Source: Phascolomyces articulosus (lineage: Eukaryota; Mucoromycota; Mucoromycetes; Mucorales; Lichtheimiaceae). Taken from it: 64,000 nt of DNA. The stretch covers positions 1 through 64,000 of the forward strand of contig JAIXMP010000004.1 in assembly GCA_025677815.1 (NCBI GenBank). The letters run 5' to 3'. The position numbers were made by a program, and so were the translations under genes. This document shows positions 36,801 through 48,272 of this stretch, in pieces. The notes beneath the pieces are model-generated. The model did no database searches, had not been told where the DNA came from, and was given only the letters and a program-made list of their open reading frames with translations. Positions within the stretch are counted from its first letter, which is position 1, and each line of letters begins with the position of its first letter.

Positions 36801-39800
36801 TAGAGATTGTAATAGATTTCTTGTTTCCTCACAGTAATGATTTGCAAATATTCTTGTGAAACCTTGATCGTTACAGGTGTAGATGATTTTAGGTTGTTCA
36901 TGCGTGTTACAGGGAAAAATGTTGTGCTAGGTGCTTTTTCAAGATCCACTAGATAAAGAAAAACAAAACAAAACCAATTTTTTTAATATATCAATAACCA
37001 ATTCTTCCCATTCCCGGGATCCTTCGTTTAATAATCATCATTTTGTTTTTTTACCTGTTTCCTTGGGCAAATGGATTTCGGAGGGTGCAATACGTTCATG
37101 GAGATCGGCAAGTGTTGTTGCGAAATGAACTCGTTTAATAAGTTTATTTATCAAGAGTCGTGGTAACCGTGCAATATAGCGTTGCAAATAGTTACTTGGG
37201 TTATACATGTAAATTGCAAGAAGATAATCGTTCATTTCGCTAAAGATAAGTTGGAAGAATTGATTTAACCAATGAACAGGAATTTCATTGAATGGATTGA
37301 GTGCAGTGCAATCAAACAAGAGTTCAAATGGTCGGCTGAGATATGGTTCCATTACCTATTACATCATAAAAACGAAAAGTGTTAGAAATACATATAATAA
37401 ATCTGAAAAAGCAAGGCAAATGATAACATACTCGAAGCATATAGTAAACCAATAATTCATAATCAGTTGTTTCCAAATCCAAGTGTCGAATCGCAACATA
37501 AAAGATGGGTCGGCCACCACGCGATGTGCCTGCTTGGTAGACCATGTTTTTGGAGCTAATCTTTGAAAGATCTCTGTGACAATTACGTCGAATAAACTCA
37601 CTATAATAATGATTGCTATTGGCTAATGCATAATTTCTTGATAATGACAGTTCATTATTAGATGTATCACTAGGTCGACCCAATTGAGCAATCAATGTAG
37701 ATAATCGATCCACCGTCTTTTTCCATTCAAGCATTGATTGAGTATCTGAAGCACCCTTGACTTTACGACTTGCCAATTCACGCGACATTCGTTCCAAATT
37801 TTCAAACAAATAGCGATGCAAACGCATATAACCCTTTTGATCCATACGGAAAGCACCAATTTCCCTGTGTTCACTCTTTTTGCTCTGGGTTGAGATTTCA
37901 CGCAAGAAACTGGTCACTTTGTAAATATTGTCGGTCAAAAAGTCATTAAGGACAATCATGTGGGTTTCTTTGGCACCAAAAAGAACATTGTTGGCCAAAT
38001 TTTGCATGACACGGGTTGCTTGCAATTGTAACTTGCGAACATTCTTATTTCTTGGTGTTCCTTGCTTGGAGAAACCTGCACTATCTGGTGTGACGATGGC
38101 AGGGCCAAAAAGACGTAAAAAGACAAAACCACCGACAGCTGTATTCTTGGCTTCAGAGAATCGTTTACATACTGCATCAGCAATCAAGGACAATTCTTCA
38201 CGGAAAGGACTATCACAAAAGTATCAAAATGTTGAAGACTAGAATTTAGACAAGTTTTTCTTTGAATTTCAAGTAAGACCCCAAGTGAATATATTACTTA
38301 CGCAGGAGCATTTGTAGCTGAATTACAAATAGCATTCAAGAGAATTTCTGTGGCACGAATCACATTTTGCTTGTTACGCATCAAATCATCTCCAGGTCCC
38401 AACTTTTGTGGATCTAATTCCCAAGAGGTTTGTTCATCGGGTAATGCATTGATCGCTTCCATGGCAGGTTGTAAAGTGAGTCGTACATAATCATGACATA
38501 CCATCTTGGCAAAAACGGATAAGATGCGAGTGGCCATCGTTGTACTACGGAACAATGTAGCTTCTTGTTCAGTAGATGCAACCTCCTTTTCAATCACAGA
38601 TTTGAGAAGTGGGGTGACCTTGTTTCGTGATTCGAAGCAGATCAACAAAGTTTCTGCAACACCACCTGCATCGCCTGAAGGGCAGACATCACATAAAGCC
38701 AGTGCTACGTCCATTTCTGCCTCGACCAACATCTATTTATAAAAAAAATACAGATACATATGGTATTAGTTATCCTAATCCACCTCTCAATTTTGTTACT
38801 ATTGTAACAACTGTAATATGTAAAAAGATAAATAGAAAATAATAATAAAAAAAAAACTTACATCAATTAATTTTTCATAACGATCTGTCATGACACTTTC
38901 AGCCAGGGTTTCAAATTCAGCACCCTGATTAAGAATATTGGTCAAGACTTGCATAAAAGCTGTACGTGTGCGTGTATCTTCATGATAACCCATGGCAAGT
39001 GAGTATTTCAAACCAGCATCCACATTGGCACTAAGAAGATTGGACATGGCCAAAATAGTATAATCCTTGAGAGGAGCCCAGTCTTGATAATTTTCGGACG
39101 CTTTGGCTGGTGTGAGTACTTCCTTATTATTCTTGACAACGGTAGCACTGTTTAATTCCATTTCACTGAGACGACATCGATTCAACAATTTCAAAAAGAA
39201 TGTAAAGTACTTGTAAAAGAGTCGACTCTTGATTTGATTGCTATCAGCATCTCGAACAGGTTCAGAACTTTGCAGAGGTAGTTGGTTGAGAATGGCGACG
39301 ATTGCCTTTAAACATGCTTGATCCAGATCACGATGTAGCTTTTCATTTTGTGATGTATCTTGTACTACATAACTTGTTTTGACTTCCGGTTTTTGCTATA
39401 TATATATATAAATAGTTTGTTTAGAATGATCCATCTATATATCTCAAAAAAACATGCTCTCGCTTTTTTCCACTTTATCAGCTTACCAAAGCAAAATCAC
39501 TTGTCCATTCAACAATCATTTCAAGCAATCGATTACGTAACCGCATTTCATCTCGAAGTACAATTTGTTCCTTCTTCTGCATCAATGTCTCGACAAGATG
39601 ACACATTTTAATCTTGATACGGAGTGTATTGAAACTGTTGGGTAACTTGTTGAGATATTTGGCAAACTGGTAAATCAATGTGCTAAAGTCAATGCTCAAT
39701 AAGACATCCCCTGGATCTACCAGTCGGTCCAAAATCAACTTGAGTACAAGAACGGCCTGCTCCACAAATAATGTATTACGTCCGCTACAAATAGGTTCAT

Positions 39801-42800
39801 TTTCGGTACTGAAGCACCGGGTCATGGATCGTTCAAGATGACGGAACAAAATGGCATATAAAGTGGGAGACAAATCTGTACCAAGAATTTCCTTGACACC
39901 TTCTCGAATAAACACATTGTCGGAAGTCAATAAATTAGCCATTTCACCCACAAATGAATCAACAAGAGTATTGGATTCACTAGGCGAAGATACACGACGT
40001 TGTTGTTCTGCCGTCATGTTGCCCTTGGTGATGTTTTCAGTTTCAGAGGTAAGACAACAACCACCGAGTGCTGCAAGGAAACCAGTATAATTCTGCCACA
40101 ACATTTGTTTTTCATCATCCATTTCGATACGATTCATCGAGGTCCCAGGAGCAGTGGGTTTTGCTGTAGGTTGAGTAGACTGCACAGTGCGTTGCTTTGG
40201 CTTCTTGGGATTTCCAGGAGGTGTTAATTCTGTTGTTGATTCTTCCACAATCGCTTCTTCACCAAGACGACCCACCATTTGTGTGAGAACCTTCCATCGT
40301 TTCCATGCCTCTTCCCACGCTGCAAGATTGCCAGGTGTATGTCTTGTTATCAAACGCATATATTTACGAATTCGCTTTTGTTGTGCTTTACGACCCAAAA
40401 ACACAGAATCTTCTGAGGCTAAGTCCTTATACACGGGGAGATTGCAGATCAAGGTGATGGGACTTTGTTGAGGATCTTCATCTTCATCGGCCAATGTGGC
40501 TTCATCACACAAGTAACCAAGACAACGAACGGCATCCGAACATACATCTGGATTAGGCCAACATAAAGAAACAAGCAAAGCAATTTCTAATGCTACCGAA
40601 GCTTGGAGTCGTTCTCGTACATCGGCTCCTTCAGCGACTCTTTCTGGGTTATTATCCAAAAATTCGTTGCGTGCCACCAACAATCTCATCAACAAGGTCA
40701 ATAATGACTTTAATCCTTCTTCACCTTGCTTATTGTCCAGTATTTGTTTGGCGAGTGCAAAGACAACCTTGGATGAAATACGCCAAAAGTTGGTCATGAT
40801 ATTGGCTTCGGGGCCCCAACGAGCAATATTTTCTGCCAAATGAAGTTTGGATAAACATTCACTTGCCAATTGTCGAATGCCTTGATCATAATGTTGGAAC
40901 AAGTTGGCCATACCCGTCATAATAGCAGAATTATCTTCTACAGATTCCTCACCACCCTAAATTATTTAAGATGTTTGTTAGTATAGTGTTTTTTATTTAT
41001 TTGTTTGTTGGATTGGATTGTTTGTTTTGGTATTTTCAGAGGGTGGAGAAGAATATAAACATAAACATACCAACAATGCAAGTAATGGATCAACGCGGAA
41101 AAGACGTAATAGATCTTGTAACAATTCAACACGGCTTTGAGCTAATGATGGTGCAGTACGTACAATAACTCGTCCATCCGGTCCCGTCATGATCTTTTTA
41201 GGTGCCTGTTGTGTTGCTCCATCTTTAGACAAGAGCTCTGCATTCATGGCTTGCAAAAATAATTTTCGTAATGGTGTACAAATAGAAGTATACATGGATT
41301 GAATGGATGGGTTCCATGGAAGTCGATTGTCATCACGAGCAATTTCTAAACATGACTTGACAAGGGCAATTTTGAAAATGATAGGAACGCTATTGTCGAG
41401 CACTTGTGGTACAAGAAGTTGAAGAGTGCTTTCAGGGTCCAATCGTAAACGTGCCAGTAAATAATCGGTTACAAGTACTTGTTGATTGATCATATAACCT
41501 GAATTGGCAGTGGTTGCTGCATCATGGGCCAAGTTTCGAGAAAAGTCCCATACTTTTTCCTGTAAATCGTCTTCGATATCAGCAGCGATGTGACGGAGGA
41601 CACAATCGTCTGTGGAAGGTACATAGGTAGCAGCTTTACAGAGATCAACATAACACATGGCTGCAATATCTGCTGTTTTGGACGTGCGCAAGGATTTTCT
41701 TAATACACCGAGGAAACTTGTCTATTTTTTTTTAGTATAAGTTAAACTCGAACCGTTAAAAGAAGAATTCAAATCCAAACAAAAATAACTTACTCTTCGA
41801 TTTTGAGAAGATGGGTTATCCAAGAATGCTTGTAATAATAAATCCTGTGATAGTACTAAAAGAATTGTTTGTAATGGCCATAAAATAGCTTTCTTTCTTG
41901 GATTATCGGCTGTAGAACTACACATATCAAACAATATTTCGGATCCACCGAGTAATCGATTATCGCTTGCACAGACTTCTGCAAATTGTGCTGGGTATGT
42001 TTCAATCCATCGCCAAATGGCTCGTCGCATCATTTTAGAGAAAAGTAATTTGCCTTGTCGTTTCATATGCAAGAAATATGGACTGAGCTCTATTATATAT
42101 ATATAATTATCATGTTAAAAAAGTCATCTCCTTCCTCTACCCAATCTTCCTCCTAAATATACTCTATTTTCCTTCTCCTCTTTTTATTATCAACATGAAG
42201 TATCCTTTCTTCCTTACCAGATAATACAGTATGAATTCTTTGTCGAGTTAAACAACTACATTCAAGCATTCGAATTTCCGGAGGATTTAATTCAGAACCT
42301 TCACCCATGGCTCCCAAGATATGTACAGCATTTTTAATTTTTGAATAATAAGTCGACCAATTACTAGCACTAACATAATAAAGCACGCGTCCTGCTGTTT
42401 TATAAATATCCATGATCAAGCCCAATGTCTTTGAATCAATGTTGACTGCTGACGCAAGTGTTTCAATAGGGTATTCGGAGGGTGTGGACATATTTTGGTC
42501 GTTTGCTTCTTCAATAATATGTGCTTGGTTTAAGAATCGTCCGACAAGAGCCAAAATAAACGTGACCAAGGCTTCATCCAAAGGTGGAGGATCCACCAAA
42601 CGATCAATATTATATACGGGTGATTGTAAATCGTGTGTTGGTTCTTCGGATGATGACGGGTTTTTACTGTTACCATTCCCTTGGTTATTGAGTACATTAT
42701 TCTCCTGTGCACGCAAATAACCGGATGTGACAGGAGCTTGAAGAAATTCGCTTTCAGTACCAACAGCTCCTGTGGCATGGGCAGCGACAGTTGCTTCTAT

Positions 42801-43539
42801 TGAGGTGGATGCATAAACTCCTTCGGCCATTTTTCGTTTTGCTACTTCACGATATGTTTTCCAATGATGTTGCATACATGCTGAAAGTAAACGAAGAACA
42901 AAGAGTTGGGATTGAAGTACTTCTGTCGGAATATGTTGTTCTAGTACCGATGTGGGTGATTGATAGTTCTGCAAGAAGGCAATAAAATTTGGTCAGCTTT
43001 TAACCTTCTACTTTTTTCTTCCTAAACATTTGATTTTATATGATGTTATGTTTACCTTTGATACGTTTTCGAGAACAGATCCCAAGGCATTAGCAATTGT
43101 GGATAGTTTATATCTTGATAATTCAATAATAGCGGCCACTGAAAATTTAAACAATTTCCCCTCAATTCTTAATTAGCCAAAAACTCATTTGTTTTATTTT
43201 ATATCTTCTTTTGTTTCCTATTACACTTATACTCATTCGTATACACTCTACAATGCATTCTATATAAAATAAAACATAAAAAGTGTTTTAATTACCAGTT
43301 TGTTGAACGATCGGGTCTTGTTCCAAGTTTTCAATCTTTCTTCCGCTGTTAATCGGCAACTATAATGGATAGAATCAAAAATAGAATGGCATGGTGTGAG
43401 TTTGTCTCATTTATTTTTTTTTTAATCTCGGCATGTTTTTTTTTCGAGATTTCGTTATATATTTCTATTGGGTGTCTGGGCTTACTCGCACAGCGACGCG
43501 ATTTATTAAGCTCAAGATAAGCTTTGTGTTGGAACGCAT
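33826..43539 (-). CDS. IRA1: IRA/neurofibromin-type Ras GTPase-activating protein
   Basis: Inactivates Ras. Exons on the minus strand: 43539-43486, 43359-43296, 43138-43056, 42968-42218, 42089-41794, 41721-41071, 40956-39487, 39395-38862, 38732-38302, 38209-37432, 37355-37055, 36948-36644, 36558-36339, 36230-35950, 35848-35188, 35087-34175 and 34087-33826. All phases join, giving about 2684 residues (human neurofibromin about 2800; yeast Ira1/2 about 3100). The RasGAP domain has the arginine finger in LFRSTTMATRIL (about Arg1363) and FLRLFGPAIVTP (about 1476). A Sec14-like segment follows (GGRPIFYVAIRHLD), then a PH-like part. The remaining two thirds looks like helical repeats. The first exon encodes 18 residues. 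Confidence 0.95.
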
Positions 43540-44947
43540 AATGGAAGTTATTATTGTTGTTGTTGTATTGGTATCTCTTTCTTTCGTCTTCTTTTAATGG
43601 TAATTTTTTTTACTGATGACAATGAAACGGTAGAGGTGATTGTTGAAAAGGATTATCGAGGAATAATGACCATTCACACGTAAAAAAAGGAACTTCTATT
43701 GACGCATGCGCGCACAGGCCGAGAAAATAAGAAAAAAAAAAGAGAGAAAAATATATATATATATAAAATAATAAAAAAGCACGAAAAAGAAAGAAAAAAA
43801 ACTGGGGAAAAAAGGCACGCCTTAAGGAGAAAAAAAAAGAGTGAGTGAGAGAAAAAAATAAGAGGAAGCACAAGATTATTATTACCAGTCGTTTAAAGTT
43901 GAAAGAGAAAGGATCTGCCACAAGCAACCCACCTTACACAGTAAAATCGGATATTGAATTGCGGGGGAGAATAGTGAATGGTTGCACTGAAGGTTGTGAA
44001 AAGGAAAGAAAAGAGTTCATCGAGTTACCGTTCTGGTTCAATTGTAAAAAACCGGAGCTTAATTTTGGTTTATTATTATTCTTTTTTATTATGGCGCGAG
44101 AATTTGTGTTTGTCTCTTCTAAGTTATTAATCATATAGTCAATAGTTCATAATCACTTGATTATATCCTTATTATATATATATCAACTCGTGTTCCAAGG
44201 GTAAATAAAAAGGAGGAATAAGGAAACATGTCTTAATTCATCGTGTATTGTTAATTTTAATAGAATCTCAACAATACCCTTTTATTAGAAAACAACAACA
44301 ACAATTAAAAAAATGCTCTGTACCAAATTGTTTTATATCTGTCAATATATAACAAGAATCTTATGGTTTCACGGCATATTATTATTCATTTCACAAGATA
44401 AAAAAAATGGCACGTCAAAGTACTCTGTTAAGTGCCTCTTTAATTAGTTATCCTATCATCATCTTCTTTTTCTTGTCATGATATTTATAATAAGATAATA
44501 TGAGTCCCCGTTTCATTTGCTATCCGGAAGAAGGGGTTCAAGAATATATAATACAAGTAATTATATAAATATAAATGTCGATCATTTATTAAATGGGGTT
44601 TGAGTAACTGATATCATAGTATATTATGATACCCGGGTTTTCATATTTTATTAGACTATTTAATAATACAATCCAGATAAATAATTAATAGGTTATTTAT
44701 TAAGAAAATTTTGGTTACAACCCATTATTATATATTAGTTAATTGTAAGAATAATAATTATTGTTAATACCATAATACCTTATTGTTGGAGGGTGCGCGG
44801 TACTTGGAATCAGTCCTATCAAATTTGAAAGAAAAGTAAGAAAACAGTAGAAAAAAAATTCCGCTTAATGAAATAATAAATAGAATTGTTATTCTGTCAG
44901 TAATAATAAATAATCTTTTAAATAACTATATAGTACTACTATAGGAT
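43540..44947. promoter_or_regulatory. Long region upstream of IRA, with purine-rich tract
   Basis: Contains the IRA promoter. On the plus strand, 43720-43870 is almost entirely A and G (its complement C and T). Reading frames across it translate only low-complexity sequence and are not believed. The rest is AT-rich with no coding signal. Confidence 0.5.
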
Positions 44948-45148
44948 GTGAACCGCAGTAGAATTGTCAATGATTATGAGTATATATATAACGATGGTGA
45001 TTTGCAAATCGAATGTTATTTTGACTTTTTAGGTTACTCCTTTTCTGGAAATCAGGTGCTTAAACAAAAACACGGTCAGTTCTATCTATTTTCTATTACA
45101 GTAAGTTCAAAAGATCACAATAGAATTGGGATGATTCCATCCAAATAA
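44948..45148 (+). pseudogene. Coding-like scrap, about 50-65 residues
   Basis: A short open stretch translates to a non-repetitive peptide containing CYFDFLGYSFSG and KHGQFYLFS, and ends near 45102 with a possible donor (ACA followed by GTAAGT). No partner exon could be found up- or downstream and there is no clear ATG context. It may be a relic of a gene or element, or chance. No family is recognised. Confidence 0.2.
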
Positions 45149-46385
45149 ATAGATTATTATGGTATTTATATAATAAAATACTACTAAGGTTAGCTATATT
45201 AATTCCTCATCTCTGGTTCCTTTCCAAATTGCCCAAAACAACATGAAAACTGAAAGATGGGTGCAGGTGATACAACACTAAAAAGATGTGTGTATGTGCC
45301 TCTGACTTTATAACTTTTCTTTTGTCACTAATTGTTACACATCCTTTGGAATAAATCTAACAACGTTGTAAAGTCTATTTCACTCTCTTTTTTTTACAAG
45401 TAATAAAATGAATAAGAAGTTACTTTTGCGTTGTCTCAAAGTATAATTCTACTATCATCTGTTTTACAACAACAACAAAGAGTTCCATTCTATATGTAAG
45501 TTTCAAATAACAGATAAACTACTTTATCCACTAGGTTTTATTTATCCATGATACTACCTAGACCAGGCATCATCATTATAAACTGCACAGGCTAGGATCG
45601 CTTTACTTGATCCACTATTCATATGGCTGGTTTTAATTAGTTCACCCGATAATACTAGTAATTACCGTCCTATTTGCTGAAAGCAAAAAGGTTTTGTTCA
45701 TTAGATAATAAATAATAACAAAATGATATGGATGGGAGTATCACAGAATATTTTGACACACACTCAGTTGATACAGTCCCTCATGGATAATCTCTACTTC
45801 TTTTTGCTCGCACGATCCAAAACTTTAAATTCTCACGACACTCTCTTGATATCGTCGTCAAAACAATACTACAGTTAATAAAAAGAACAAAAAACATCAT
45901 TGTTCTTTCTTCTTTATTATTTACTATTGTTTTTGAGGAGCATGTTTCATATTCTCAATTATATAAAAAAAACATTAGTTCATCAACATACTCCTATTTT
46001 ATTGAATCAAGGAAACTTTGTTAAGACAATAAGTTGACTCCTTTACTGATACTACAAATAAAAATATACTAACCTCGGCTCTATCCATTGTTTCCCCCCC
46101 TCAACCATATTTCTTGACTAAACTATCAGCAATCACTTTTTGGTTATTAAGCTAGCTTTTATTTCATTAATATAAACTTGTATCTAGACGAATCTATTTC
46201 TCTTGTATGCTGGTGACAACATTTTATATCTTAATCCTAAATAATCATGTCAACAACTAGGCGGCATAATGCTAGTAAAAGGATGTCGTTAATACTGGTA
46301 TTTATATATTCCATATAATCAGATTAAATTGTATCAAAATATATACAGTTGTAACCAGATACATGGTAAATAAACGGAGGGATTA
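45149..46385. other. Gene-free AT-rich stretch
   Basis: No coding or RNA gene recognised. It is composed of AT-rich, low-complexity sequence between two coding-like scraps. Confidence 0.5.
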
Positions 46386-46552
46386 TTGTTTAATAAACAG
46401 CATAATGGTATAGATTATGATATAGAAAGATTATCATTTGATGCATTCAAGCATACTGTTTATGTTCAACCTGGTGTGTTTCGCATTGACATAACCAACA
46501 CTCTTACAGACACTCCCAATTTCCAAAAGCGACTGGTGGTAAACTTTATATC
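46386..46552 (+). pseudogene. Coding-like scrap just upstream of TRAPPC4
   Basis: An open stretch of about 50 codons translates to a well-mixed peptide (for example AFKHTVYVQPGVFRIDI) and ends at a possible donor, GGTG followed by GTAAAC near 46543. It lies only about 60 bp before the TRAPPC4 start and is not part of that protein. It has no visible start codon or partner exon. A gene remnant or a 5' UTR coincidence are both possible. Confidence 0.25.
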
Positions 46553-46608
46553 TTTTATTCCACACCCGTATTTTCAATTATTTTTTAATCCTATAAATAA
46601 AATAAACC

Positions 46609-47226
46609 ATGATTTTCTCATTATACATCATCAACAAAGCAGGTGGTTTAGTATATCAAAAAGACTTTACCAACAACTTGGAAAAACTCTCAAGCAATGA
46701 GTACCTCGTTCTTGCAGGTACATTCCACGGGTAAAGTTTTATAATTCAATCGATACGTGTTTTATTTTCATGTCATTCGCTCTATCATCCATTCACAGTA
46801 TTAATCACTCTCTTTTTCTTTTTCAATCTTTTAAAGTGTGCACGCTATTACTTCAAAAATCTCACCCGTACATAACTCATCAGGCATTGAAGTATTAGAA
46901 GCAGATAACTTTAAACTTTATTGTTTTCAAACACTTACTGGTAAATAAGTCGTTGCATATATATATAGCCAGAAGAGGAGAGGTATAAAAAATGGATGAG
47001 AAACTAAAAGGATGTATACATGTATCTATTTTTTTTTTCAGGTACCAAGTTTCTCCTAGTCACATCGCCGCAACAAAACAGCGTCGATCCATATATGAAA
47101 AAGATTTATGATATCTATAGCGATTTTGTGATGAAAAACCCATTCCATACACCGGAAATGCCTATTCGATCCGATCAATTTGATCAATCTTTACTAAAAT
47201 TCATTAAAACGATTAATGGACCTTAA
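46609..47226 (+). CDS. TRS23: TRAPP complex subunit TRAPPC4/Trs23, core longin form
   Basis: Subunit of the TRAPP guanine-nucleotide exchange factor for Rab1/Ypt1, acting in ER-Golgi traffic. Exons 46609-46730, 46837-46940 and 47042-47226 join to 136 residues. The protein starts [17 protein letters not shown] and continues through [46 protein letters not shown] and [11 protein letters not shown], all matching the family in order. Human TRAPPC4 and yeast Trs23 are 219 residues because a PDZ-like insertion follows the first strands. Here the chain passes from LVYQ almost directly to the [14 protein letters not shown] strand, so the insertion is absent. The C-terminus is also short. Confidence 0.93.
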
Positions 47227-47467
47227 ATACATGACATGATAAAACAACAACATCCAATTGTAAAATACTACGATCTCTCTATAATGATAAATAATATATA
47301 TCCCCCTCCCAAAAAAAAGTGATGGATGGATAAAATGATTTGTGTATATGTGTTGTGTGGTTTTTTTTATACAAAATATATGCGTTCGACAAAGGAAGGA
47401 GGGAAAGGAAACAAGAAAAAGTATACATTAAGGATGGATAGAAGAAAAAAAAATAGTAGTAAAAAAT

Positions 47468-48085
47468 CTAGATGGTATGAGGGTTTGTATGGAATGGTGA
47501 CCAAACACCTCGAACACTTTCAGTTGTGGAAATGACGGGTTTCTTTGCCAAGTTCTTCAATTTGGCACCACTTGAGTCGCGTAAAAGTCCAACTTTCTTA
47601 GATATTTCTAAAGGTGTCATGTTACGAGTGCAGATAACTTTATCACGACCGTTCACTATATAATTATATGTGTGTGTTAATGGTTGTTTTGCTGCTTATA
47701 AGGGAATAAGAGTCTTATTACCCACAAGCGATTCTCCTTTTCCAAGTTCATAGGAATTTTTTATACATACAATAGTTGCCACGAACAATAGGATGGTGGT
47801 GAGGTCTTTGTTCAACAATAATTTCGATTTGAGGATTTTCGCGTGCAAAGTTGGCAAGATCCTTCTTAATGTATTCGCTATTGTATTTTTATTCACAAGG
47901 TTATTTTTTGTTGACAGTTTTCGAAAAATAATAATAATAAAAAAAGAAAGCCGTGTTTTTACTTACATCATACCCTTATTGGAACCCCATCGTTCACAAT
48001 AATTGAATACTAAACTTTTACATTGAAGTACAAATGCACCTGTACCATTATTTACTTTTGGTAATGTTTTTGCTGCAATCGACAT
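47468..48085 (-). CDS. MRPL51: Mitochondrial large-subunit ribosomal protein mL43 (Mrpl51)
   Basis: Exons on the minus strand: 48085-47967, 47877-47771 and 47655-47468, giving 137 residues (yeast Mrpl51 is 140). The L51/S25/CI-B8 domain is clear: CERWGSNKGMIEYIKKDL, FARENPQIEI, RPHHHPIVRGNY and NGRDKVICTRNM, each continuous across the introns. The C-terminal extension ends SVRGVWSPFH plus six residues. A separate mitochondrial presequence is not evident, as in yeast. It is convergent with TRAPPC4 (241 bp apart) and divergent from MRD1 (187 bp between start codons). Confidence 0.93.
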
Positions 48086-48272
48086 GGTTTTATTATTATT
48101 TTGAAGGGTGAAATTGAAATACACACTCTAAAAAAATCCAAGCAAAAAAAAACCACCCATTTTGGGCTTGATAAAAAAGTGACTTGTTTTGCCAATTTGG
48201 TTCGCTATGCCAACTTTTTTTTTTTTTTTTTTTTGTAGAGACCTTTCCCCCTTCCACAACTTTTTAGCATAA
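48086..48272. promoter_or_regulatory. Bidirectional promoter of mL43 and MRD1
   Basis: Only 187 bp separate the start codons of the minus-strand mL43 gene and the plus-strand MRD1 gene, so both promoters must share this interval. It contains an uninterrupted T run of about 20 nt near 48213-48232, a plausible nucleosome-excluding poly(dA:dT) tract. Confidence 0.6.

Noticed and set aside
43610..43927. Open frames across the purine/pyrimidine-rich tract upstream of IRA
   Set aside because: Products are F/S-rich or K/E-rich low complexity caused by base composition; no motif or splice logic.
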